57,962 nt of DNA from assembly GCA_949283695.1 (NCBI GenBank), contig CASDTX010000062.1, positions 1 through 57,962 of the forward strand, in the 5' to 3' direction. Source of the stretch: an uncultured Eubacteriales bacterium. Lineage in GTDB: Bacteria > Bacillota > Clostridia > Lachnospirales > Lachnospiraceae. The translations under genes and the position numbers were made by a program. Shown here one piece after another: positions 1 to 7,553 of the stretch. Below the pieces are notes generated by a model. It searched no databases and had not been told where the DNA came from. It saw only the letters and a list, made by a program, of their open reading frames with translations. The first letter of the stretch is position 1. Each line of letters opens with the position of its first letter.

Positions 1-20
1 CTAACAAAAGAAGATATATT

Positions 21-55
21 CTCAGTTGATGGAATCACCCAGCCATTCAACTGAG
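21..55. repeat. Short imperfect hairpin at left edge
   Basis: Arms ctcagttgatgg (21-32) and ccattcaactgag (43-55) pair with one bulged base around a 10-nt loop. No T-run follows on the + strand, so this is not a convincing intrinsic terminator. The rest of 1-104 holds no gene that I can recognise. Confidence 0.5.
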
Positions 56-104
56 ATAAGTATAGCAAAGGAAGTGATGCCTGCCAAGAGGAAAAAGAAC
101 TGAA

Positions 105-184
105 TTATCCACAAACAGAAAAAATTCGGCCACCAGGTTTTAGCAAGTGGATAAGTCAGAAAGAAAAATAAGAAATGTGGATAA
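105..184. promoter_or_regulatory. Cluster of three DnaA-box-like 9-mers
   Basis: TTATCCACA is present on the + strand at 105-113 and on the - strand at 176-184. A one-mismatch version, TTATCCACT, lies on the - strand at 146-154. TTATNCACA is the established DnaA box. Two exact boxes and one near box within 80 bp beside an AT-rich stretch are unusual by chance, but there is no dnaA or dnaN nearby. I read it as possible DnaA binding, such as titration or a repeat-borne site, and not as a demonstrated origin. The two right-hand boxes belong to the terminal repeat and recur at the far end of the window. Confidence 0.5.
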
Positions 185-247
185 CTTATTTTTTCAAGGA
201 ATTTTGAGATTTGTGGCAGGCAGAAGTATTTTTACCATTCAAAACTG
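129..247 (+). repeat. 119-bp inverted repeat, left copy
   Basis: This stretch is the reverse complement of 57844-57962 over 119 bases with one difference, a at position 142 against g in the other copy. Similarity stops at 247; on the other side the distant copy is cut by the window edge, so the true length is unknown. It carries two DnaA-box-like sites and no open frame. It could be a dispersed chromosomal repeat, an arm of a large invertible segment, or a sequence that broke the assembly. Confidence 0.9.
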
Positions 248-264
248 GCTTACTAAATAACACT

Positions 265-293
265 TTGACATATCAAAAATCATATAGTACAAT
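265..293 (+). promoter_or_regulatory. Sigma-A type promoter
   Basis: TTGACA (265-270), a 17-base spacer and TACAAT (288-293) form a near-consensus promoter. Transcription would start near 300, run through the recombinase remnant and enter the gene at 550, so this is the likely promoter of the radical SAM operon. Confidence 0.65.
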
Positions 294-302
294 GAACTAT
301 GC

Positions 303-572
303 ATGTATTCCCCTATTTCCTTTCATACATTACGGCACCAGTTTGCTGCAATGCTGATTGAAAAAGGGATTTCATTTGAAGATGTAAGTAAATTATTGGG
401 GCATAAATCTGTAATGACCACATTCAATATCTATTGTGGCGTGATGGATGCTATGTCCTTTTTTGCAAAATCGTATCAAAACGTCCCAACGCCCCTACTT
501 TGTATCAAAAATCAGCTGTTTGGGACAGTTGTCGCCAAGGTGTTGAAGAATGAGAAAATTAGCTTTAAATGA
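303..572 (+). pseudogene. C-terminal remnant of a tyrosine recombinase/integrase
   Basis: The 89-residue frame contains FHTLRHQFAAMLIEKG followed by SKLLGHKSVMTTFNIY. This is the HxLRH...LGH...Y active-site block of phage-type integrases: box II His-Arg, His, and a Tyr as nucleophile. The N-terminal core-binding domain and the first catalytic Arg are absent, so it cannot be a working recombinase. After the Tyr the frame runs on without recognisable similarity and overlaps the next gene by 23 bases. It lies directly downstream of a promoter and beside the 119-bp repeat. I infer a decayed mobile element; how far the true remnant extends past about 460 is uncertain. Confidence 0.7.
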
Positions 573-2415
573 TGAAATATTACTAAAAATCGAGAAGCCT
601 GCCCGCTATATCGGCGGCGAGGTCAACTCGGTCATGAAGGATCCGGAAAGTGTCGATATCCGCTTCGCGATGTGCTTTCCCGACGCCTATGAGATCGGAA
701 TGTCCCACCTCGGCATTCAGATCCTTTACGATATGTTTAACCGCAGAGAGGATGTCTGGTGTGAGAGGGTATACTCCCCATGGGTGGACCTGGACAAGGT
801 GCTGAGGGAGGAGAAGATCCCGCTCTTTGCCCTGGAATCCCAGGATCCGGTGCGTGAATTTGATTTTCTGGGAATCACGATCCAGTTTGAGATGTGTTAT
901 ACGAACATCCTTCAGATCCTGGAACTCAGTCAGATCCCGCTCCACGCCAAGGACCGTACGCAGGAAGATCCTATCGTGATCGGCGGCGGGCCATGCACGT
1001 ACAATCCGGAGCCTTTGGCAGACTTCTTCGACATTTTCTATATCGGGGAAGGGGAGACGGTTTACGATGAGCTTCTCGACTCTTACAAAGAATGGAAAGC
1101 GTCGGGGAAGACGAGAAGAGAATTTTTAGAACGGGCGGCACAGATCGAAGGACTCTATGTGCCGCAGTTTTATGACGTCTCTTATCATGAAGACGGCACG
1201 CTGAAATCATTTACGCCGAACAATGTGCATGCGCCGGAGACTGTGAGGAAGCAGGTGGTGATGGATGTCACGGACTGTCCGTATCCGATGAAGCCTGTGG
1301 TGCCGTTTATCAAAGCGACACAGGACCGAGTGGTCCTGGAGATTCAGAGAGGGTGTATCCGGGGCTGCCGATTCTGTCAGGCGGGAATGATCTACCGTCC
1401 GACCCGGGAGCGTGATGTGGAGCAATTGAAAGAATACGCCCGCGCGATGCTGAAGAATACCGGGCATGAAGAAATATCCTTAAGTTCCTTAAGTTCCAGC
1501 GATTACTCGAAATTAAAAGAACTGGTGACATTTCTGATCGAGGAGTTCAAAGACAAGGGAATCAATATCTCGCTGCCATCGCTGAGAATCGATGCCTTCT
1601 CTCTGGATGTGATGAGCAAGGTTCAGGACATCCGCAAGAGCAGTCTGACATTCGCGCCGGAGGCCGGATCGCAGAGAATGCGCAATGTGATCAACAAAGG
1701 TCTGACAGAGGAGGATATCTTGGACGGTGCCGGACAGGCCTTCGAGGGCGGCTGGAATAAAGTGAAGCTGTATTTCATGCTGGGACTTCCCACGGAGACG
1801 GAGGAGGACATGCGTGAAATCGCGCGGCTGTCTGATCGTGTGGCACGCAGATACTATGAGATTCCGAAGGAGAACAGGAACGGGAAGTGTCAGATTACGG
1901 CAAGCTCGTCCTTCTTCGTGCCGAAACCCTTTACCCCATTTCAATGGGCGTCTATGGTTCCGGCGGAAGAATATACAAGAAGAGCGTCCATCGTGAAAGA
2001 GGAATTCCAGGCCCAGTTAAACCGCAAGAGTCTGAAGTACAACTGGCACGATGCTCAGACCACGGTTCTGGAAGGCGTTATGGCCCGGGGCGACCGGAGA
2101 GTCGGAGCAGTGATTGAAGAGGCTTACCGTCTGGGATGCCTGTTTGATTCCTGGACGGAGACGTTTGATTATTCCCGCTGGATGGAGGCATTCGAACACA
2201 CCGGTGTGGATATCTCCTTCTATAATCTGCGGGAGCGTGGAAAAGACGAACTTTTCCCGTGGGATTTTATTGATATCGGCGTAAGCCGTGCTTTCCTGCG
2301 CCGGGAATGGGAGCGCGCAATGGAAGGAACCGTGACGCCAAACTGCCGGATGCAGTGTTCTGGCTGCGGTGCGGCGTCATTTGGGGGAGGTGTCTGTTAT
2401 GAAAGCAAGAATTAA
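550..2415 (+). CDS. B12-binding/radical SAM protein, TIGR03960 family
   Basis: This is a 621-residue protein with an N-terminal cobalamin-binding-like region, about residues 35-230. The radical SAM cluster motif CIRGCRFC supplies Cys269, Cys273 and Cys276 to bind the [4Fe-4S] cluster that cleaves S-adenosylmethionine. The C-terminal tail is Cys-rich (CRMQCSGCG). The family is widespread in Clostridia, lies almost always beside the TIGR03936 protein, and its substrate is not firmly established; tRNA or protein modification is speculation. The start at 550 has AAGGTG upstream. The stop overlaps the start of the next gene by 17 bases, so the two are probably translationally coupled. The first dozen codons are AT-rich compared with the rest, perhaps because they fuse to the foreign-looking left edge. 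Confidence 0.9.
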   Translation: MRKLALNDEILLKIEKPARYIGGEVNSVMKDPESVDIRFAMCFPDAYEIGMSHLGIQILYDMFNRREDVWCERVYSPWVDLDKVLREEKIPLFALESQDPVREFDFLGITIQFEMCYTNILQILELSQIPLHAKDRTQEDPIVIGGGPCTYNPEPLADFFDIFYIGEGETVYDELLDSYKEWKASGKTRREFLERAAQIEGLYVPQFYDVSYHEDGTLKSFTPNNVHAPETVRKQVVMDVTDCPYPMKPVVPFIKATQDRVVLEIQRGCIRGCRFCQAGMIYRPTRERDVEQLKEYARAMLKNTGHEEISLSSLSSSDYSKLKELVTFLIEEFKDKGINISLPSLRIDAFSLDVMSKVQDIRKSSLTFAPEAGSQRMRNVINKGLTEEDILDGAGQAFEGGWNKVKLYFMLGLPTETEEDMREIARLSDRVARRYYEIPKENRNGKCQITASSSFFVPKPFTPFQWASMVPAEEYTRRASIVKEEFQAQLNRKSLKYNWHDAQTTVLEGVMARGDRRVGAVIEEAYRLGCLFDSWTETFDYSRWMEAFEHTGVDISFYNLRERGKDELFPWDFIDIGVSRAFLRREWERAMEGTVTPNCRMQCSGCGAASFGGGVCYESKN

Positions 2416-3127
2416 GTTCAGAAAATATGGGGCGCTGCGTTTTATCGGACATCTTGATGTGATGCGCTATTTTCAGAAAGTAATGCGGCGCGCAGAGATA
2501 CCGATCGCATTTACGGGCGGCTACAGTCCGCATATGATTATGTCTTTTGCCAGTCCTCTTGGCATCGGTCTTACCAGTGACGGCGAGTACTTTGACATCG
2601 AACTGACGGCTTCGGTTCCTTCAGCGGATGCTGTCCGAAGGATGAATGAAGCCGGCGTGGAAGGCATCGAAGTCCTCAGTTTCCGGCAGATCTCGGAAGA
2701 GAAGAAGATGACAGGTATGACGATCCTGGCAGGGGCAGACTATCTCGTCTCTGTGAAGTCTGGAGAGCTCCCCGGCGTCTGGAAGGAACGGTTTCAGAGC
2801 TTTCTCTCTCAGAAGGAGATCTGTGTGGTAAAGCAAACGAAGCGCAGCGAACGGGAAGTGGATATCCGTCCGCTCATCTATGACTGGGAATTGCGCGGGG
2901 ACTCCGTCTTCCTCCGGCTTGCTGCTGGAAGTTCGGAGAACTTGAAACCGGATCTTGTGATCGAGACATTTCTTTCTGATTTGTGCAATGCAGGCCTGAT
3001 GCAGCAGACAGAGGCAGCCGGGATCTCTTTTGCCTATCACAGACTGGAACTGTACGCAGATGTGGGAATAGACGGTGCACGCTCTCTGGTGTCCCTGGAA
3101 TCGCTTGGAACAGAGATCGCATCGTAG
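2399..3127 (+). CDS. TIGR03936 family radical-SAM-linked protein (DUF2344)
   Basis: This is a 242-residue protein beginning MKARIKFRKYGALRFIGHLD, the characteristic opening of the DUF2344 family. I chose the ATG at 2399 because GGGGGAGGTG precedes it at good spacing. It overlaps the end of the radical SAM gene, a pairing conserved across Clostridia; in some species the two are fused. No catalytic motif is obvious, and it is probably an accessory or substrate-binding partner of the upstream enzyme. The next gene follows after 26 bases, so these three are likely co-transcribed. Confidence 0.88.
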   Translation: MKARIKFRKYGALRFIGHLDVMRYFQKVMRRAEIPIAFTGGYSPHMIMSFASPLGIGLTSDGEYFDIELTASVPSADAVRRMNEAGVEGIEVLSFRQISEEKKMTGMTILAGADYLVSVKSGELPGVWKERFQSFLSQKEICVVKQTKRSEREVDIRPLIYDWELRGDSVFLRLAAGSSENLKPDLVIETFLSDLCNAGLMQQTEAAGISFAYHRLELYADVGIDGARSLVSLESLGTEIAS

Positions 3128-3153
3128 GACCTCGGCAGAAGGGAGAGAAGAGT

Positions 3154-4359
3154 GTGAAGCGAAAGATTCTGATTGAGAAACGGGACAACAGAATACGTAC
3201 TTATTATATGGAAGACGGGGATATTGTAGAGATTCACAGTTCTCTGGCCGATGAGAGCAGGCAGAGTGCGCACCGCCTGGGAGATGTCTATATCGGAAAG
3301 GTGAAGAACATTGTCCCCAATATCGGCGCCGCTTTCATTGAGATTTCTAAAGGCGTCAACTGCTACTATGATCTGAAAGATTCAGACACGGCTCTTTTTA
3401 CACACAAATCCGGACAGAAGAAGCTCTGTATCGGAGATGAGCTGGTCGTTCAGATCAGCCGTGAGGCTGTGAAGACGAAAGCCCCGACAGTTACCAGCAA
3501 TCTAAGTTTTACCGGCAGATATGCGGTACTGACACACGGAAATACAAGGATCGGCGTTTCTTCTAAGATTCCGAAGGCTCTGCGGGAGGAATATAAGGAA
3601 CGGCTAAGCCCGCTGAAAAACGAACGCTACGGGATGATTGTGCGCACGAATGCAAAAGATGTCCCCTTCCAGGAAGTGGCTGATGAGATTGAGACCCTGC
3701 AAAGAGAGTATGAGGATCTGACGAAAACCGCCCCTTCCAGAGTCTGTTTCTCCTGTCTGAAATCTGCTCCGCCGTCTTATATCCTGGATCTGAAAAATGG
3801 CTATATGGATGGAATGGAAGAGATCGTTGTCAGCGACAAAGAATTGTATACTCGTATACAAGCATTCTTCCGCACCGAACTGCCGGAAAAGCTGGACCTT
3901 CTGAAACTATATGAGAATCCGGATTTCCCTTTGGATAAGCTGTACAGCACCCAGGAGGCCCTCGAGAAGGCACTGCGAGAGCGTGCGTGGCTGAAGACAG
4001 GCGGGTATCTGGTGATCCAGCCGACGGAGGCCCTGACAGTCATTGATGTGAATTCCGGGAAAGCCGCAGTGCGCGCGGGCAGCAGAACCGGGAGTGAAGA
4101 AGGTGCCATGAAGGTCAATCTGGAAGCAGCAGAAGAAGCGGCCCGCCAGATTCGCCTGCGGAATCTTTCAGGAATCATTATCGTAGATTTTATTAATATG
4201 GAATCCGAAGAGAATACCCAGAAACTCCTTCATAAATTCCGCACATGTCTGGCCAGAGATCCCATTCAGACTTCTCTTGCAGATATCACAGCTCTGGGAC
4301 TGGTAGAGATAACCCGGAAGAAGGTACGCCGGCCTCTTTCGGAACAAGAAGCCTTGTGA
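3154..4359 (+). CDS. rng: Ribonuclease E/G family endoribonuclease
   Basis: This is a 401-residue single-strand-specific endoribonuclease of the RNase E/G family, acting in rRNA maturation and mRNA decay. An S1-like RNA-binding region (RLGDVYIGKVKNIVPNIGAA, about residues 38-57) precedes a 5'-sensor and a DNase-I-like catalytic domain. That domain shows LTVIDVNSGK and GIIIVDFINM, which hold the two metal-binding aspartates. The start is GTG at 3154 with GGGAG eight bases upstream; the frame is open further back, but inside the previous gene. The protein ends soon after VEITRKKVRRPL, before the CPxC zinc-link of E. coli RNase E/G, so dimerisation may differ. It heads the cluster that normally runs into rplU. 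Confidence 0.9.
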   Translation: MKRKILIEKRDNRIRTYYMEDGDIVEIHSSLADESRQSAHRLGDVYIGKVKNIVPNIGAAFIEISKGVNCYYDLKDSDTALFTHKSGQKKLCIGDELVVQISREAVKTKAPTVTSNLSFTGRYAVLTHGNTRIGVSSKIPKALREEYKERLSPLKNERYGMIVRTNAKDVPFQEVADEIETLQREYEDLTKTAPSRVCFSCLKSAPPSYILDLKNGYMDGMEEIVVSDKELYTRIQAFFRTELPEKLDLLKLYENPDFPLDKLYSTQEALEKALRERAWLKTGGYLVIQPTEALTVIDVNSGKAAVRAGSRTGSEEGAMKVNLEAAEEAARQIRLRNLSGIIIVDFINMESEENTQKLLHKFRTCLARDPIQTSLADITALGLVEITRKKVRRPLSEQEAL

Positions 4360-4368
4360 GACAGAACG

Positions 4369-4447
4369 TATCAGTTCAGCCTGTGCCATCCGCAAAGCCC
4401 CACTGACGTGCGAATTGCGGCTGCGCCGCTTCTTTGCTCATGAACTG
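4369..4447 (-). repeat. Dispersed repeat, truncated copy A
   Basis: Read on the - strand, this stretch matches 43843-43916 with about five differences over some 73 bases. It ends in ctgaactgata (4379-4369), the inverse of the tatcagttcag that begins copy B. Its interior carries a GC-rich inverted core, gcggcgcagccgc. It lies between rng and the promoter of the aspartate kinase gene and contains no believable gene. It looks like a small non-autonomous repeat of the host genome. Confidence 0.75.
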
Positions 4448-4466
4448 CCGCGATTGAAATTTATCA

Positions 4467-4495
4467 TTTACAACCTTGGAAGGAAGAGCTATAAT
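4467..4495 (+). promoter_or_regulatory. Promoter of aspartate kinase gene
   Basis: TTTACA (4467-4472) and an exact TATAAT (4490-4495) are separated by 17 bases. The start would fall near 4502, giving a leader of about 65 bases. That leader is too short for a lysine riboswitch or T-box, and none of their conserved elements is seen. Confidence 0.7.
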
Positions 4496-4566
4496 AGGGA
4501 ACCGAGAGTGTGCCCAAAGGGGCGCGGACTGTACATTTCGAAGAAGAAAGACGAGGAAGAAAGACG

Positions 4567-5886
4567 ATGAAGAAGGTAGTAAAGTTCGGCGGCAGCTCAC
4601 TTGCAAGTGCTGAACAGTTTAAGAAGGTAGGGGCGATCATCCATGCGGACGAGAACCGGCGGTACGTAGTGCCGTCCGCGCCTGGCAAGCGTTTTTCCAG
4701 TGACATTAAGGTGACGGATATGCTGTACGCCTGCTATGAGACGGCTGAGAAAGGAGAGGACTTCTCCGGACAGCTCGCAGAGATCAAAGCCAGATACCAG
4801 GAGATCATTGACGGATTAAATCTGAATTTCACTCTGGATCAGGATTTTGAGATCATAGAGAAGAACTTCCGCGAACAGGCTGGCGTGAATTATGCTGCGT
4901 CCAGAGGTGAGTACCTCAACAGCAAAATTATGGCGCGTTACCTTGGATTTGAGTTTGTGGACGCGGCAGAAGTCGTTCGGTTTAACGAGGACGGTTCCTT
5001 CAATGATGAAGTGACTGACGAGCTGCTCTCTGAGAGACTGAAGGATATGCATACAGCGGTTGTTCCGGGATTCTACGGGGCAAAAGCTGACGGGACTGTG
5101 GTGACGTTCTCCCGCGGCGGTTCTGATATCACAGGATCTCTGGTAGCTCTTGCGGTGCATGCAGATCTGTATGAGAACTGGACGGATGTTTCCGGTTTCC
5201 TGATTGCAGATCCGCGAATTGTGAAGAATCCCAGATCCATCGAAACTATCACTTATAAGGAGCTGCGTGAGCTCTCCTACATGGGAGCCAGTGTTCTGCA
5301 TGAAGACGCGATCTTCCCGGTAAGAAAGGCTGGGATTCCGATTAATATCCGGAATACGAACGCGCCGGAGGATAAGGGGACGCTGATCGTTGAGAGTACA
5401 TGCAGACAGCCCAAATATACGATTACCGGAATCGCAGGAACCGATGGTTTCGCTTCGATTACAGTTGAGAAAGCGATGATGAATTCGGAGGTGGGATTCT
5501 GCCGGAAGGTGCTTCAGGTATTTGAGGACAACGGAGTTTCCATCGAGCATATGCCGTCAGGGATCGATACCATGACCATCTTTGTGCACAAGGATGCCTT
5601 TGAAGAAAAGGAGCAGAAAATCATTTCGGATATCCACAGAGCGGTCAGCCCGGATCACATCGAACTGGAATCAGACCTGGCACTGGTAGCCGTTGTGGGA
5701 CGGGGCATGAGATCCACGAGAGGAACGGCGGGACGGATTTTCTCCGCACTGGCTCATGCACATATTAATGTAAAGATGATCGATCAGGGATCCAGCGAGC
5801 TGAACATTATTGTCGGCGTAAAGCATGAAGACTTCAAGAATGCGATCCGTGCGCTGTACGAGATCTTCGTGCTGACGCAGATTTAA
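4567..5886 (+). CDS. Aspartate kinase
   Basis: This enzyme phosphorylates L-aspartate to 4-aspartyl phosphate, the first step toward lysine, threonine, methionine and diaminopimelate. The 439-residue protein opens with VVKFGGSSLAS, the kinase nucleotide-binding signature. It has FSRGGSDITGS in the middle and two C-terminal ACT domains (about 300-439; GRGMRSTRGTAGRIFSAL and SSELNIIVGV), which suggests allosteric control by an end-product amino acid. The ATG at 4567 is chosen because the kinase motif begins there, although the frame opens upstream to 4510. It has its own promoter and interrupts the usual rng-rplU neighbourhood. Which isozyme it is (lysC, thrA-type or dapG) cannot be told from the sequence alone. 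Confidence 0.92.
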   Translation: MKKVVKFGGSSLASAEQFKKVGAIIHADENRRYVVPSAPGKRFSSDIKVTDMLYACYETAEKGEDFSGQLAEIKARYQEIIDGLNLNFTLDQDFEIIEKNFREQAGVNYAASRGEYLNSKIMARYLGFEFVDAAEVVRFNEDGSFNDEVTDELLSERLKDMHTAVVPGFYGAKADGTVVTFSRGGSDITGSLVALAVHADLYENWTDVSGFLIADPRIVKNPRSIETITYKELRELSYMGASVLHEDAIFPVRKAGIPINIRNTNAPEDKGTLIVESTCRQPKYTITGIAGTDGFASITVEKAMMNSEVGFCRKVLQVFEDNGVSIEHMPSGIDTMTIFVHKDAFEEKEQKIISDIHRAVSPDHIELESDLALVAVVGRGMRSTRGTAGRIFSALAHAHINVKMIDQGSSELNIIVGVKHEDFKNAIRALYEIFVLTQI

Positions 5887-5958
5887 TTCCGATTTCATAA
5901 AGAACCAAGTTAAGAATATGGAAGTCACCAGACCAGAGAAAGGTGGAGATCAGACAGA

Positions 5959-6378
5959 ATGAATATCCTGTTCTTTTTAAAGCCAAAGAACGAAGTGGCG
6001 TATGTACATGATTATGGAACTCTCCGTCAGGTACTTGAGACGATGGAGTACCATAAATATGCCTCTATACCGATGCTGAACCGGGAAGGAGAGTATGTAG
6101 GCACAATCACAGAGGGGGATCTTTTGTGGGGGATGAAACGCTATACGGACCTGAATCTGAAGAAAGCGGAAACGATTTTTATCCGTGAGTTTCCGAGAAA
6201 AGCAGATTACGAAGCTGTTTCTGCGGACTCCGATATGGAGGATCTGATCAAAAAGGCTATGAACCAGAATTTTGTTCCCGTGGTTGACGACCAGAAGAAA
6301 TTCATTGGGATCATAACCAGGAAAAGTATCATAGAATACTGCTATGAAAAGCTGAAAAAGTTGGCGGAAGAGTATTGA
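5959..6378 (+). CDS. CBS-domain protein
   Basis: This 139-residue protein is little more than a pair of CBS motifs: YASIPMLNREGEYVGTITEGDL and NFVPVVDDQKKFIGIITRKS. Such tandem pairs bind adenosine nucleotides (AMP, ATP, SAM or c-di-AMP) and act as sensors. No output domain is present, so it probably regulates a partner protein. GGTGGAG stands upstream of the ATG. It lies 72 bases after aspartate kinase, and its stop codon overlaps the -35 box of the rplU promoter. A c-di-AMP receptor role, as for CbpB-type proteins, is possible but unproven. Confidence 0.8.
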   Translation: MNILFFLKPKNEVAYVHDYGTLRQVLETMEYHKYASIPMLNREGEYVGTITEGDLLWGMKRYTDLNLKKAETIFIREFPRKADYEAVSADSDMEDLIKKAMNQNFVPVVDDQKKFIGIITRKSIIEYCYEKLKKLAEEY

Positions 6379-6404
6379 CTTCCAGGAAATTCATATGCTA
6401 TACT
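6375..6404 (+). promoter_or_regulatory. Promoter of rplU operon
   Basis: TTGACT (6375-6380) and TATACT (6399-6404) with an 18-base spacer lie directly at the end of the CBS gene, which places the start of transcription just ahead of the L21 leader. Confidence 0.7.
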
Positions 6405-6410
6405 ACAACA

Positions 6411-6486
6411 GTATGCCGCACAGCGAGGTTTTAAGTTCCGTATCTGCGGACACCAAAGCTGGCGAGTAATGATAATAGGAGGTGCC
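6411..6486 (+). ncRNA. Ribosomal protein L21 leader
   Basis: The untranslated leader of rplU contains ttttaagttccgtatctgcg followed by gacaccaaagctggcgagta. This matches the conserved core of the L21 leader described in Firmicutes, in which excess L21 is thought to bind its own mRNA and repress the operon. The element is short, sits between a promoter and the AGGAGGTG ribosome binding site, and agrees in position with the known class. I assign it by pattern and did not run a covariance search. Confidence 0.75.
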
Positions 6487-6488
6487 AT

Positions 6489-6797
6489 ATGTACGCGATT
6501 ATAGCAACAGGTGGTAAACAGTACAAAGTAGCTGAAGGCGATATCATTAAAGTAGAGAAACTTGGTGTTGAAGCTGGAGAGACTTATACATTTGACCAGG
6601 TGCTTGCAGTGAACAACGACAAGCTGGTTGTTGGAAATCCGACGGTTGAAGGTGCAACAGTTACAGCTTCCGTAATCGGTGACGGCAAAGGAAAGAAAGT
6701 CATTGTTTACAAGTATAAGAGAAAAACTGGATACCATAAGAAAAATGGTCACAGACAGCAGTACACAGCTGTTAAGATCGACAAGATCAACGCATAA
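6489..6797 (+). CDS. rplU: 50S ribosomal protein L21
   Basis: This 102-residue large-subunit protein opens [18 protein letters not shown], typical of L21, and ends with the basic [14 protein letters not shown] block that contacts 23S rRNA. AGGAGGTG lies just upstream of the ATG. It is the first gene of the conserved rplU-prp-rpmA unit and is probably autoregulated through the leader in front of it. Confidence 0.97.
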   Translation: MYAIIATGGKQYKVAEGDIIKVEKLGVEAGETYTFDQVLAVNNDKLVVGNPTVEGATVTASVIGDGKGKKVIVYKYKRKTGYHKKNGHRQQYTAVKIDKINA

Positions 6798-6808
6798 GCG
6801 CATGACCA

Positions 6809-7141
6809 ATGATCAGGGTAACTGTTTATAAGACCGTACGGCATGAATATGCAGGGTTTGACATGGAAGGACATGCAGGATACGAAGATCCGGGTCAGGA
6901 TATCGTATGTGCCGCAGTATCCGCCCTTGTCATCAACGCTCTGAACTCGATCGAACACTTTACGGAAGACGAGACCACCTGTGTCTCTGAGGAAGAGAGC
7001 GGGCGCATTGAGTTCCGATTCAAAGAGCTTCCCTCACATGATGCCGAACTGCTGCTGGATTCTATGCTTCTGGGTCTGGAAGAAATCGAAGCCAGCGAGG
7101 AATATGAACCATACATTGACATTATTTTCAAGGAGGTGTAA
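6809..7141 (+). CDS. prp: Ribosomal-processing cysteine protease Prp
   Basis: This 110-residue protease removes the N-terminal extension of L27 in Firmicutes. The catalytic His22 is in GHAGYEDPG and Cys34 in DIVCAAVS, the same spacing as in the characterised staphylococcal enzyme. It sits between rplU and rpmA as in other Bacillota. No strong ribosome binding site precedes the ATG at 6809, which is only 11 bases after the rplU stop, so coupling to rplU translation is likely. Its substrate site is present in the next gene. Confidence 0.93.
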   Translation: MIRVTVYKTVRHEYAGFDMEGHAGYEDPGQDIVCAAVSALVINALNSIEHFTEDETTCVSEEESGRIEFRFKELPSHDAELLLDSMLLGLEEIEASEEYEPYIDIIFKEV

Positions 7142-7146
7142 GTACC

Positions 7147-7431
7147 ATGATGAAAATGAATCTTCAGTTTTTTGCTCATAAAAAGGGAGTTGGTTCTACA
7201 AAGAACGGACGTGATTCCGAGTCCAAGAGACTGGGCGCGAAAAGAGCGGACGGACAGTTTGTAAAAGCCGGAAACATCCTCTACAGACAGCGCGGAACAA
7301 AGATCCATCCGGGTCTGAACGTAGGACGCGGCGGAGATGACACTCTGTTCGCACTGGTAGACGGTGTTGTGAGATTTGAAAGAAAAGGAAGAGATAAGAA
7401 ACAGGTTTCTATCTATCCTGCAGCTGAATAA
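7147..7431 (+). CDS. rpmA: 50S ribosomal protein L27 with cleavable N-terminus
   Basis: This 94-residue L27 starts [17 protein letters not shown]. The stretch [10 protein letters not shown] is the Prp cleavage motif of Bacillota, and removal of nine residues exposes the Ala-His-Lys-Lys end that reaches toward the peptidyl-transferase centre. AAGGAGGTG is placed eight bases before the ATG at 7147. The gene closes the L21 operon and is followed by a strong terminator. Confidence 0.97.
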   Translation: MMKMNLQFFAHKKGVGSTKNGRDSESKRLGAKRADGQFVKAGNILYRQRGTKIHPGLNVGRGGDDTLFALVDGVVRFERKGRDKKQVSIYPAAE

Positions 7432-7493
7432 TCTGGCTGAGAAGTACAGGAAAGTCCGGCCGGAACTTTTCACTCACATAACAGGCAGAACGA

Positions 7494-7521
7494 AGCCCCA
7501 GACTTTTGTCTGGGGCTTTTG
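7494..7521 (+). terminator. Intrinsic terminator after rpmA
   Basis: agccccagac (7494-7503) pairs perfectly with gtctggggct (7508-7517) around a tttt loop and is followed by ttt. It separates the L21 operon from obg, although the ribosome binding site of obg begins only about 20 bases later. Confidence 0.85.
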
Positions 7522-7553
7522 TAACACTTCGTGAAAGGAAAAAGGAGAACGAT

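Noticed and set aside
1-264. Chromosomal origin of replication
   Set aside because: DnaA boxes are present but there is no dnaA, dnaN, rpmH or gyrB, and the boxes mostly belong to a repeat found at both ends.
4496-4566. Lysine riboswitch or T-box before aspartate kinase
   Set aside because: Leader is only about 65 bases and contains none of the conserved elements.
4816-5550. 244-residue open frame opposite aspartate kinase
   Set aside because: Antisense shadow; the kinase on the other strand has all its expected motifs.
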